A stretch of 64,000 nt of DNA from Pseudomonas sp. PDM05 (GTDB taxonomy: Bacteria > Pseudomonadota > Gammaproteobacteria > Pseudomonadales > Pseudomonadaceae). Position numbers and translations under genes: made by a program. Positions 1 through 7,292 of this stretch are shown here, piece after piece. How positions within the stretch are numbered: position 1 is the first letter of the stretch; each line of letters opens with the position of its first letter. Location: assembly GCF_014851685.1 (NCBI RefSeq), contig NZ_JACVAC010000017.1, positions 1-64,000 of the forward strand, read 5' to 3'. Under the pieces are notes generated by a model. The model had not been told where the DNA came from. It made no database searches and saw only the letters and a list, made by a program, of their open reading frames with translations.

Positions 1-1
1 G

Positions 2-1867
2 TATGCCTACGACCTCAACGGCAACCTGCAAGAAAAGACCGAACACGGCGATGACGGTAGTCAGCTGATCACCCGTTACGAGCGCGACTTCGCCGGGCGC
101 CTCGTACGAAAAACCCTGCCCGACGGCAGTGTTGTGGATTACGCCTACGACCCCCAAGGCAACCTGCTTAGCGTCGACGACGGGCACTGGGCGCTGGCCT
201 ACGAATACGACGCACAAAACCGACTCACTGCCGAACACCAAGGCTGGGGCACCTTGCGCTATGCCTACGATGCCTGCGGCCACTTGCACCACCTGCGCCT
301 GCCGGACAACAACCGGGTGGTGTTCAACCGTGCCAAGGGGGGACACCTCGCCACCGTCGAGTTGAATGGTGAAACGCTGACCTCACACCTGTTCAAATCC
401 GGCCAGGAACGTCAACGCCAGCAAGGCCAACTGCTAAGTCACTACCACTACGACGACCAGCAACGGCTACATGCCCACACCGTCACTCAACAGCAGAACC
501 ACCTCTACCGGCGGCAGTACGACTACGACAAATCCGGCAACCTGAACCGCGTTCTCGACACCCGCAAAGGCGAACACCACTACAGCTACGACCCTCTCAA
601 TCGCCTCACCCGCGCCGACCATTCCCAGGACCACCAGGAACGTTTCGTACACGACCCGGCCGGCAACCTGCTCATGCAAAACCGCACCGGCCCGGACGTG
701 GTGGCGGGCAATCGGTTGATGATCCAGGGGGATCGGCACTACGACTATGACGCGTTTGGCAATTTGATCCGTGAGCGTCGCGGCAAGGGGCAGCAGCTTG
801 TCACCGAGTATCGCTACGACTGTCAGCATCGATTAATCAGCGTCACCACCGCCAACGGGAAAAGCGCCAGCTACCGCTACGACCCGTTTGGCCGACGCAT
901 CAGCAAAACCGTTGAAGGCGTGACAACGGAGTTCTTCTGGCAAGGCGACAAACTGATCGCCGAACACCATGCGGAGCGGCATCGCAGCTACCTCTACGAA
1001 CCGGACAGTTTTCGCCCGCTGGCCCTGCTGGAAGGTTTCGGTCCTACAAAAACCAAGCCTTACCACTACCAACTGGACCACCTTGGAACACCCCAAGAAC
1101 TGACAAGCGCCGACGGCGAAATCGTCTGGTCTGCGCACTACCGTGCCTACGGGGAAATAGCCCGTCTCGATGTGGGAATAATCGATAATCCGCTGCGTTT
1201 CCAAGGCCAATATTTCGACGCGGAAAGCGGGCTGCACTACAACCGGCATCGCTACTACAATCCGGATATTGGGCGTTATCTGACGCCAGACCCGGTGAAG
1301 CTGGCGGGTGGGATCAATGGGTATCGGTATGTGCCCAATCCTACGGGGTGGGTGGATCCGTTAGGGTTGAGTAAGTGTCCGGGCGGCGATGGATGTAAAC
1401 CCAAAGCTGAAGCAGTAGCCCCCACGGAAGCATCAACAGTAAACAAGGGGGAGCCTGGACAACCTACAAATAGCACCGAATATCTATATCGTGGAGACGA
1501 CAAACAACCTGAACATGTTTTTCAATATGGGTTCAAGAGCAAGGGCGATAGCAATGACTTGTATTTACACGCCTTGGATAGCAACAACCCCCCAAGCAAC
1601 TTCATAAGCACGTCTCCATCTAAAATGATCGGAATCGATTTTGCGACTAGATACGGAACTCAAAAGGGGTTTCTCTACGCACTGAAAAAAATTCCCGGAA
1701 GAGACGTAAATAAAGAGCTAGGAAAACTCGCGCCTTTTGACGCGGAAGCAGAGATTGCTATACAAAGCAAAATCGACACAAAGGACATCTTGGGTGCAAC
1801 CCCCATTAAGCGTGACGGCAGCTACGTGGGCTATTCGATTCCGAACCCAAATAGGAGCACAAAATGA
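2..1867 (+). CDS. RHS-repeat protein, 3' part, with ADP-ribosyltransferase-like tip
   Basis: This is a polymorphic toxin whose reading frame is already open at the left edge, so the 5' end lies outside; 621 residues are visible. Residues 1-440 are dense YD/RHS repeats forming the shell, and the core ends at the conserved DPLGL motif (about residues 452-456), after which the variable tip begins. The tip resembles cholera/heat-labile enterotoxin A chains: an Arg in YRGD (Arg497), an STS motif (536-538) and an ExE motif in DAEAEIAI (Glu582, Glu584), the three signatures of the R-S-E class of ADP-ribosyltransferases. The stop codon overlaps the start of the following immunity gene (ATGA). The effector is presumably delivered by a type VI system or related machine encoded elsewhere. 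The ADP-ribosylation activity and any target are inferred from motifs only. Confidence 0.88.
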   Translation, partial: YAYDLNGNLQEKTEHGDDGSQLITRYERDFAGRLVRKTLPDGSVVDYAYDPQGNLLSVDDGHWALAYEYDAQNRLTAEHQGWGTLRYAYDACGHLHHLRLPDNNRVVFNRAKGGHLATVELNGETLTSHLFKSGQERQRQQGQLLSHYHYDDQQRLHAHTVTQQQNHLYRRQYDYDKSGNLNRVLDTRKGEHHYSYDPLNRLTRADHSQDHQERFVHDPAGNLLMQNRTGPDVVAGNRLMIQGDRHYDYDAFGNLIRERRGKGQQLVTEYRYDCQHRLISVTTANGKSASYRYDPFGRRISKTVEGVTTEFFWQGDKLIAEHHAERHRSYLYEPDSFRPLALLEGFGPTKTKPYHYQLDHLGTPQELTSADGEIVWSAHYRAYGEIARLDVGIIDNPLRFQGQYFDAESGLHYNRHRYYNPDIGRYLTPDPVKLAGGINGYRYVPNPTGWVDPLGLSKCPGGDGCKPKAEAVAPTEASTVNKGEPGQPTNSTEYLYRGDDKQPEHVFQYGFKSKGDSNDLYLHALDSNNPPSNFISTSPSKMIGIDFATRYGTQKGFLYALKKIPGRDVNKELGKLAPFDAEAEIAIQSKIDTKDILGATPIKRDGSYVGYSIPNPNRSTK

Positions 1868-2298
1868 AAACACAAAAAGTCAAAGCCATAATAAACGGAA
1901 TGGAAACATACGTAACCTTCAAATATGACTCTGGTCATGGGAAGCTGAAATTTTCTGAAGCAGATAACTTCTCCAAGATTTACGAAGCGGCAGATATATA
2001 CATTTGCCTGGCAAAAGTCAGGGCCGACTTCCCTCACATACAATTCCTATGCAAAGGAGCAAAAATAAACGTTAAACCGTCGAGCATGGCCTCACAAATG
2101 AGTGGTGGAATGGTCGCATACGAATTAACCCTAGGAAAACGCACAACGCGAAAAGACTTAGTTAATATATTCGACTATGAGGTTGACAACCTCACGAATG
2201 ATCCAAACGAGCAGGATAAATTCTATAAAAAATGGATAACTTCGATAGGTGCCGATAGAGTTGACCCTCCAGAACAGAGTGTCAACGAAAAAAACTAA
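1864..2298 (+). CDS. Putative immunity protein for the RHS ADP-ribosyltransferase tip
   Basis: This 144-residue, soluble, AT-rich gene overlaps the RHS stop by four bases (ATGA), the usual arrangement for a toxin and its cognate immunity gene. It has no signal peptide or membrane segment, which fits neutralisation of a cytosolic enzyme toxin. It is clearly paralogous to the product of 3454-3867: shared segments include FSEADNF, FLCKGAKINVKPS, MASQMS and NLTNDP. I do not recognise a named family. The role as immunity protein is inferred from position and from the paired duplication of tip plus downstream gene. Confidence 0.75.
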   Translation: MKTQKVKAIINGMETYVTFKYDSGHGKLKFSEADNFSKIYEAADIYICLAKVRADFPHIQFLCKGAKINVKPSSMASQMSGGMVAYELTLGKRTTRKDLVNIFDYEVDNLTNDPNEQDKFYKKWITSIGADRVDPPEQSVNEKN

Positions 2299-2323
2299 CT
2301 ACAACCCTTCTCAGTTTACAAAC

Positions 2324-2389
2324 TCGCTATTGAAGCGATGGCGAGAAGACCTGCCAAAAACCAGCCAAGAAGACCCATCAACCTGGTAA
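2324..2389 (+). pseudogene. 3' scar of an immunity gene related to the gene at 6144
   Basis: In the frame ending at the TAA of 2387-2389 the sequence reads KRWREDLPKTSQEDPSTW. This matches the end of the protein encoded at 6144-6560 (WKDDLQKASQEDPSTW). No start or upstream body is present, so it is a leftover 3' end joined to the sequence behind the first immunity gene. It is followed by the same REP doublet that follows the intact gene, which suggests recombination or deletion of a cassette. Confidence 0.6.
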
Positions 2390-2402
2390 CACCACCAAAC
2401 CT

Positions 2403-2526
2403 GTAGTGAGCGAGCTTGCTCGCGCTGGGCCGCGCAGCGGCCCCCACCCCAGGCAACGCGTTTTTCAATCAGGTCCGAGTCGTGCTTGTTGGGGCTGCTG
2501 CGCACAGCGCGAGCAAGTTCGCTCAC
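2403..2526. repeat. REP doublet (copy 1) between toxin/immunity cassettes
   Basis: Two convergent REP-like arms (TAGTGAGCGAGCTTGCTCGC and its near reverse complement) enclose a GC-rich centre with a second palindrome around GGCCGCGCAGCGGCC. Almost the same sequence recurs at 3901-4030, 4328-4450, about 4996-5107 and 6573-6700, always behind an immunity gene or an immunity-gene fragment. The element is non-coding; short open frames through it are chance. Confidence 0.8.
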
Positions 2527-2695
2527 TCGAATAAGGTTTGAAAGCCATCCAGGAGATAAAGGCCCCTATGCGCCAAGACATCATGGAGAGCACTACCACA
2601 CAGAACTCATTGAGCTTGACGAGGCGCCCCCTAGAAAAACAGGATTTGTTGAGATAAGGACAACCAGAGCACTCCTGTATCCAACAAATATTTGA
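2527..2695 (+). pseudogene. Toxin-tip remnant, chimeric
   Basis: Translation downstream of the REP doublet gives RFESHPGDKGPYAPRHHGEH followed by YHT, identical to the first part of the remnant at 4451-4658. After that point the reading continues into unrelated residues and stops at 2693-2695. There is no start codon or ribosome site of its own; the 5' side abuts the repeat. It looks like a displaced RHS tip that lost its core and was then rejoined to other sequence. The His-rich HHGEHYH motif may belong to a metal-dependent or nuclease-like toxin, but I cannot assign a family. Confidence 0.5.
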
Positions 2696-2733
2696 ACATT
2701 ACAGCCGCTCCCAGTAGGCCTCTCCCACAGATC

Positions 2734-3452
2734 TACGGCGAAATCACCCGTCTCGATGTGGGAATAATCGACAACCCGCTGCATTTTCAAGGCTAATATT
2801 TCGACGCGGAAAGCGGGCTGCACTACAACCGGCATCGCTACTACAATCCGGATATTGGGCGTTATCTGACGCCGGACCCGGTGAAGCTGGCGGGTGGGAT
2901 CAATGGGTATCGGTATGTGCCCAATCCTACGGGGTGGGTGGATCCGTTAGGGTTGAGTAAGTGTCCGGGCGGCGATGGATGTAAACCTTCATCTGTCGCT
3001 GAAGAACCCTCAGCACAAGCGACAATAAAAAAAGCTGAGCCCGACGACCTACACCGAGTGAAAATGAAAAATATCTCTATCACGGAGATAAAAGACGTCC
3101 CGATGATATATTCGAAAACGGATTTAAAAGCAAAGGTGAAAGTGAGGACCTGTTTTTACATGCAGTGGACAGTGACGACCCTCCAAGCAATTTTATTAGC
3201 ACATCTCCGCAACGCTCAGTCGCTATAAATTTTGCAACCAGTTACGGAACCAAAAAAGGCTACTTGTACATTTTAAAAAGCATTGAAGGACACGATATAA
3301 ACCTGGAGCTTGGATCTCAGGCACCTTACCCAAAGGAAACAGAATCTGCCATTCACAAAAAAATAAACACTGAAGATATAATAGGCGCAACCCCATTAAA
3401 GTCCGATGGAAGCTATATAGGCTATTCAATTCCAAATCCGAATAGGCGATAA
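2734..3452 (+). pseudogene. Orphan RHS core end plus decayed ADP-ribosyltransferase tip
   Basis: This is a second copy of the RHS C-terminal region, homologous to 1144-1867. It begins inside the RHS core (YGEITRLDVG), carries an in-frame TAA at 2794-2796 where the intact gene has CAA, and shifts from frame 1 to frame 3 near 3050-3066, within the run before YLYHGD. The tip retains FISTSP and an ExE-like TESAI, but the catalytic Arg codon (CGT at 1490-1492 in the intact gene) is CAC, encoding His, at 3081-3083. It has no start, so it is an orphan module usable only after recombination onto the RHS core, and even then the frameshift and Arg-to-His change argue against activity. Confidence 0.82.
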
Positions 3453-3453
3453 A

Positions 3454-3867
3454 ATGAAAACACAAAAAATATGGACATTAATCGACGACGAGAAAACAGA
3501 GGTCACCGTAAAGTATAATATTGAAAAACTTACAATGACATTTTCAGAAGCTGACAACTTCAAAAAAACCTACACAGGTAAGGACATTTACGACTGCCTA
3601 GCTAATATCAGAGCAGAGTTTCCGAATATAACTTTTCTATGCAAGGGCGCAAAAATAAATGTCAAACCATCCAGAATGGCATCTCAAATGAGCGCAGGGT
3701 TGGTCGCATATGAAATGACTTTAGGCAAACAAGCATTCAATGAAAATATTGTTCACTTATTTGACTACGAAGAAGAGAACCTTACGAATGATCCTCGAGA
3801 ACAAGCTGAATTTTTTAAAAAATGGTTGGCTTCGTTAGGCGCACAAGACTATGAAAAATTTAACTAA
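3454..3867 (+). CDS. Orphan immunity protein, paralogue of the product of 1864-2298
   Basis: This intact 137-residue gene starts one base after the stop of the decayed tip. It shares MKTQK, FSEADNF, FLCKGAKINVKPS, MASQMS, VAYE.TLGK and NLTNDP with the first immunity protein, and the two have diverged mainly at the N-terminal third and the C-terminus. The cognate tip next to it is broken while this gene has remained open, which fits retention as an orphan immunity gene against kin or neighbours that still carry the tip. Function is inferred from position and paralogy. Confidence 0.75.
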   Translation: MKTQKIWTLIDDEKTEVTVKYNIEKLTMTFSEADNFKKTYTGKDIYDCLANIRAEFPNITFLCKGAKINVKPSRMASQMSAGLVAYEMTLGKQAFNENIVHLFDYEEENLTNDPREQAEFFKKWLASLGAQDYEKFN

Positions 3868-3900
3868 ATGATAAACACGCCCCCCTGACACTACATCTTT

Positions 3901-4104
3901 TGTAGTGAGCGAGCTTGCTCGCGCCGGGCCGCGCAGCGGCCCCACCCCAGGCAACGCGTTTACTCAACCCGGTCCGGACTGTCCTTGTTGGGGCTGCTTC
4001 GCAGCCCAGCGCGAGCAAGCTCGCTCACTACCATTACCCGTTAGCCGGTCCCGAGTGGGTGTTCCTCAATGAGATATTTAGAAACAGAAACTGATGCAGC
4101 CCCA
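3901..4104. repeat. REP doublet (copy 2) with conserved downstream tail
   Basis: The REP doublet occupies 3901-4030 and is followed by a conserved tail that recurs at 5101-5175 and 6702-6772. In one frame the tail ends GPEWVFLNE(I/V)FRNRN followed by a TGA, which could be the last codons of a lost toxin tip. The tail leads into the immunity-gene start at 4142 here and at 5217 in the next copy. Confidence 0.7.
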
Positions 4105-4141
4105 AAACAGTAATACGACTAACTAAAAGTTTTGAGAAAAA

Positions 4142-4330
4142 ATGAGCTATTTAGACGACGAGCTGATTGCAGACCTAAAAAGACTCAATATCAACTTCAG
4201 CATTCTCTCTGAAGCCGAACATGCTGCAATCGTCAGGCGAATCAATGAGCGTATCCTTTTTGCTGGAAGTCAAATTCCAAAAAGCCAGCCAAGAAGACCC
4301 ATCAACCTGGTAACACCGCCAAACCTGTAG
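4142..4330 (+). pseudogene. Truncated copy of the immunity gene at 5217
   Basis: The first 45 codons (MSYLDDELIADLKRL...) and about 70 bases upstream are nearly identical to the gene at 5217-5639. At about 4275 the homology ends and the sequence becomes the 3' end of the gene at 6144-6560, entered out of frame, giving a 62-residue chimera. The downstream REP doublet is shared with that gene. It is therefore a recombination product between two immunity cassettes and is unlikely to be functional. Confidence 0.75.
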
Positions 4331-4450
4331 TGAGCGAGCTTGCTCGCGCTGGGCCGCGCAGCGGCCCCCACCCCAGGCAACGCGTTTTTCAATCAGGTCC
4401 GAGTCGTGCTTGTTGGGGCTGCTGCGCACAGCGCGAGCAAGTTCGCTCAC
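4328..4450. repeat. REP doublet (copy 3)
   Basis: It is almost identical to the copy at 2403-2526, including the flanking sequence on its right side (through the toxin remnant up to about 4530). The 200-base match between 2341-2610 and 4276-4530 therefore extends through scar, REP and toxin remnant, which indicates a duplicated block. Confidence 0.78.
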
Positions 4451-4658
4451 TCGAATAAGGTTTGAAAGCCATCCAGGAGATAAAGGCCCCTATGCGCCAA
4501 GACATCATGGAGAGCACTACCACATAGTACTCAAACCGAATAATTTGAGTTGGAAGCAGGCTGAAAAACAAAAACTGTTATTGAAGGTAAAACCCGAAAA
4601 TTATGACCCCGAACAAGGGACAGGCTTCTTGCCGGGCGAACGACACCCAGGAATCTGA
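4451..4658 (+). pseudogene. Displaced toxin-tip C-terminus lacking its 5' end
   Basis: An open frame runs out of the REP doublet into RFESHPGDKGPYAPRHHGEH, then YHIVLKPNNL and a Lys-rich tail ending in GERHPGI at a TGA (4656-4658). Codon use and the AT-rich composition fit a toxin tip, and the next gene starts one base after the stop (ATG at 4660), as expected for toxin then immunity. No start codon or RHS core precedes it. The His-rich HHGEHYHI motif is the only notable feature; the toxin class is unknown. Confidence 0.6.
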
Positions 4659-4659
4659 C

Positions 4660-4974
4660 ATGACAAAATTCCCCGTCTCTGATGGAACAATTGAAAAAAT
4701 AACCTGCAACCGAAATACCCTCTTGTTGGAGTTCACAGACTGGCAAGAAAAATCATGGCTGGTAACTTTTGAAGGTCTCATCGCATTTCAAGGTGTGAGC
4801 GCTGTTGGCGCAGAAATATGCGATATGTACGAAGAGAAAACTTCGTTTCTTTCCAAAGAGGCAGAACGGCTGGAGCTAGGTGAGACAGGAATCAGCTACT
4901 GCTTCACATCAAGCAACGGTGGAGAGGTGATATTTATAGTGGTTGCTGGCGGCTACAGTGCTGTGGAGATTTAA
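4660..4974 (+). CDS. Putative orphan immunity protein (104 aa)
   Basis: The start MTKFPVSDG at 4660 lies one base after the stop of the toxin remnant; an upstream in-frame ATG at 4603 would overlap that remnant and is less likely. The product is soluble and acidic, with no signal peptide or membrane segment. Its position directly behind a toxin tip and before a REP doublet makes it an immunity candidate. I do not recognise the family. Confidence 0.6.
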   Translation: MTKFPVSDGTIEKITCNRNTLLLEFTDWQEKSWLVTFEGLIAFQGVSAVGAEICDMYEEKTSFLSKEAERLELGETGISYCFTSSNGGEVIFIVVAGGYSAVEI

Positions 4975-4995
4975 ACCTTCCTAGTACCCAAAAAC

Positions 4996-5175
4996 CTGTG
5001 GCGAGCGAGCTGGGTCGCGCAGCGGCCCCACCCCAGGCAACACGTTTATTCAACCCGGTCCGGACTGGCTGCTTCGCAGCCCAGCGCGAGCAAGCTCGCT
5101 CACTACCACTACCCGTTAGCCGGTCCCGAGTGGGTGTTCCTCAATGAGGTATTTAGAAACAGAAACTGATGCAGC
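4996..5175. repeat. REP doublet (copy 4, partly deleted) with conserved tail
   Basis: This copy has a shortened left arm (GGCGAGCGAGCTGGGTCGC) and a shortened centre, but the right arm and the tail to 5175 match the copies at 3901 and 6573. It separates the immunity genes at 4660 and 5217. The tail again contains the short frame ending GPEWVFLNEVFRNRN and a TGA. Confidence 0.7.
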
Positions 5176-5216
5176 CCCAAAACAGCAATACGACTAACTA
5201 AAAGGTTTGAGAAAAA

Positions 5217-5639
5217 ATGAGCTATTTAGACGACGAGCTGATTGCAGACCTAAAAAGACTCAATATCAACTTCAGCATTCTCTCTGAAGCCGAACATGCT
5301 GCAATCGTCAGGCGAATCAATGAGCTTATCCTTTTTGCTGGAAGTCAAATTGCTTGGAGCGCCTTGGAGAACAGCATCAACTTCGGATCAGCCTCATCAA
5401 ACCTGGCGATTTTTATACTTGCCAAAAAAATCAGTGCAATGGCTGACGGTGAATTTATATTTATCGGCGACTCGGCCTGTGACGATGCCTACTCTGTAAA
5501 GGTCGAACACCTAGAGCAGGCGCTGAGAATCTTTTCTGAATTACCACAACATACTTACATTTTGCAGAAGTCAGTGGCTTGGATTGCCTGCATCTCGTTT
5601 GAAGGCCACCTAGATTTCGCAAATATTTCCTGTGGTTAA
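5217..5639 (+). CDS. Putative orphan immunity protein (140 aa)
   Basis: This is the full-length version of the gene truncated at 4142. Its start is at MSYLDDEL, about 50 bases after the possible toxin 3' remnant, behind an AT-rich leader. It has a helical N-terminus (residues 1-45) followed by a mixed region with hydrophobic patches (AIFILAKKI, AWIACISF) but no clear transmembrane segment. No toxin body is present upstream. Function is inferred from its place in the row of immunity genes; the family is not recognised. Confidence 0.6.
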   Translation: MSYLDDELIADLKRLNINFSILSEAEHAAIVRRINELILFAGSQIAWSALENSINFGSASSNLAIFILAKKISAMADGEFIFIGDSACDDAYSVKVEHLEQALRIFSELPQHTYILQKSVAWIACISFEGHLDFANISCG

Positions 5640-5679
5640 AGAGAAGAGTATCGGGGCGGCTATGCAGCCCAGCGGGTGT

Positions 5680-5766
5680 AGAACCGTAGACATCCTTTAC
5701 ATCTGAAACCGGGTACATCGTTTACACATTTTAGGCTTGGACGCGGCTCATGCCTCGTCCAAGCCT
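5680..5766. mobile_element. IS-end relic (IS481-like terminus) with hairpin
   Basis: GTAGACATCCTTTACA, and GTACATCGTTTACA about 25 bases later, resemble the paired terminal motifs of IS481-family elements (TGTAAACGATGT / TGTAAAGGATGTC on the other strand). An 11-bp inverted repeat follows (5733-5743 with 5756-5766, AGGCTTGGACG). No transposase is present. The relic abuts the 5'-truncated toxin tip, so an insertion and later loss probably removed its front. The family assignment is from memory of the terminal sequence and is tentative. Confidence 0.4.
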
Positions 5767-6136
5767 CCCTAGGGTCGCCAAACACGGTAAAGAGATACCG
5801 AGTACATCAATGAAAAAACGGTCGATAGATGGAACGAACCCAGCCACTGGAAAAAAAGGGAAAATCAGTTCCAGCTCTCAGTTCAAGAGTTGGAAAATAC
5901 AACTCCACACACTCAACAAAGCCATTAATAGAATGCAAGGTAGCAACCCTTCATATACAGGATATGACTCTTTCGGCAATCCGACGATAAGAATGGAAGC
6001 ACCAGACGCAGGACACGGATATAAGCCAAACAAGAAAGACAAATACAACCCCAAATACATCGAACACATGGATCACGTCGAAGTAAGATTTGATAAAGAT
6101 GATATAACTCGCCCATTCACTGCTTTCCCATATTGA
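5750..6136 (+). pseudogene. 5'-truncated toxin tip of unknown class
   Basis: The open frame from 5750 starts inside the IS-relic hairpin, so its first dozen residues are probably not native. From about residue 13 it reads as a basic C-terminal toxin domain (KHGKEIPSTS, YTGYDSFGNPTIRMEAP, GHGYKPNKKDKYNP, HMDHVEVRF). It is followed 7 bases later by a gene of immunity type at 6144. An internal ATG near 5810 could allow expression. I cannot assign a catalytic family; conserved-looking His and Asp residues are in GHGYKP and EHMDHVEVRF. Confidence 0.5.
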
Positions 6137-6143
6137 GTCTAAC

Positions 6144-6560
6144 ATGTTGAAATCGCCATTCAGAGATACACCTTTTACGCCAAAGCTCTCTTACATCCTA
6201 GCTGCACTATCAATATATGACCTTGAAGAAACCAAAGGTGAAGCACTATGGAAACATGACCCAAACAACACTGAAGACAGGGAAAAAATAATAACCGACT
6301 TTATTCTCAAGGAGCTTATGTACCTGTCGTACAGACACCGCCATGTATTAATTTCGATGTTAAAAAGCGCCTTAACCACTCAAGACTTCGACTTCGCCAA
6401 AGAATTCGAAAGTGATCACGACAAGTACGAAATAATGGCCTGGGACGAAACCGAAATAGACGACCCCCGAGGCTTCTTCGCCGACATCTACCGAATCGCC
6501 AACGAAGTCTGGAAAGACGACCTCCAAAAAGCCAGCCAAGAAGACCCATCAACCTGGTAA
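6144..6560 (+). CDS. Putative immunity protein (138 aa)
   Basis: This acidic, helical, soluble protein starts at ATG 6144, seven bases after the toxin-tip remnant. The C-terminal segment WKDDLQKASQEDPSTW is found as separated fragments at 2324-2389 and, out of frame, at 4276-4327, so this gene family has been copied and broken repeatedly in this region. A REP doublet follows at 6573. Role as immunity protein is inferred from position. Confidence 0.62.
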   Translation: MLKSPFRDTPFTPKLSYILAALSIYDLEETKGEALWKHDPNNTEDREKIITDFILKELMYLSYRHRHVLISMLKSALTTQDFDFAKEFESDHDKYEIMAWDETEIDDPRGFFADIYRIANEVWKDDLQKASQEDPSTW

Positions 6561-6572
6561 CACCGCCAAACC

Positions 6573-6772
6573 TGTAGTGAGCGAGCTTGCTCGCGCCGGG
6601 CCGCGCAGCGGCCCCCACCCAGGCAACGCGTTTATTCAATCCGGTCCGGACTGTCCTTGTTGGGGCTGCTTCGCAGCCCAGCGCGAGCAAGCTCGCTCAC
6701 TACCATTACCCGTTAACCGGTCCCGAGTGGGTGTTCCTCAATGAGGTATTTAGAAACAGAAACTGATGCAGC
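6573..6772. repeat. REP doublet (copy 5) with conserved tail
   Basis: The REP doublet occupies 6573-6700 and is followed by the same tail as the copies at 3901 and 4996 (GGTCCCGAGTGGGTGTTCCT...), which ends at about 6772 where sequence specific to the next cassette begins. It lies between the immunity gene at 6144 and the CdiI-like pseudogene. Confidence 0.75.
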
Positions 6773-6880
6773 CTTAGAAAACTTATCCATTGAGAAAAAA
6801 GCTCAACACCAGTGAGTTGAAGGTGCTGACTTCCGCCCTTTGCTAAGTTTTCTACTACTGACCGGATACCCAATAGTTCA

Positions 6881-7204
6881 ATGAATAAGCCACCGACAGA
6901 ACTCCAGCAATTTCTGGGGGCGCACTTCAACCAAGACTGGGCAGAGGAACACTCCTCGGCCGACGAAGTCGGTTAACGCATTCCTGCACGACTCACCTAG
7001 GGAAACAATCATTACCGTAAAAGGAGAATTTTAGAGCTGATAAACTCACATGCAAATGAATTAGACCTTCAAAAAAACCTGTTGCATGAGCAGTACTGCT
7101 ACTACCACTATGCATCTCAGTGGAAGTCAGGGAGGTTATGGCTTGAGCACATAATCGAGATCTTCAACGAATATTTAAAACACAAAAATATTCGTCAAGA
7201 ATAA
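6881..7204 (+). pseudogene. CdiI-like immunity pseudogene
   Basis: From ATG 6881 the sequence reads MNKPPTELQQFLGAHFNQDW then EEHSSADEVG and stops at a TAA. Shifting by one frame continues NAFLHDSPRETIITVKGEF up to a TAG, and the next segment reads ELINSHANELDLQKNLLHEQ then a wL.hIIEIFNEYL ending. The order (LQQFLG.hF.qDW near the start, an HII/L terminal helix at the end) matches the contact-dependent inhibition immunity family CdiI_2 as I know it. One frameshift and one in-frame stop make it non-functional. Confidence 0.6.
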
Positions 7205-7235
7205 AGTAGGAATTCCTTCCTCGAGAACAAACTAA

Positions 7236-7277
7236 CTCCCACCGATTGAACTACTTAAACAAAACAATCCGTGGGAG
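7236..7277 (-). terminator. Possible terminator hairpin for nudK
   Basis: Arms CTCCCACCGATTG (7236-7248) and CAATCCGTGGGAG (7265-7277) pair with one mismatch around a 16-base AT-rich loop, just downstream of the nudK stop on the minus strand. A U-run is not obvious. Confidence 0.35.
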
Positions 7278-7292
7278 CCAAAACTCACCGCT

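Noticed and set aside
2311..2526. Short open frames through the REP doublets (also at 4175-4450 and 6316-6690)
   Set aside because: They cross the repeat palindromes and antisense immunity ends; no start signals or conservation.
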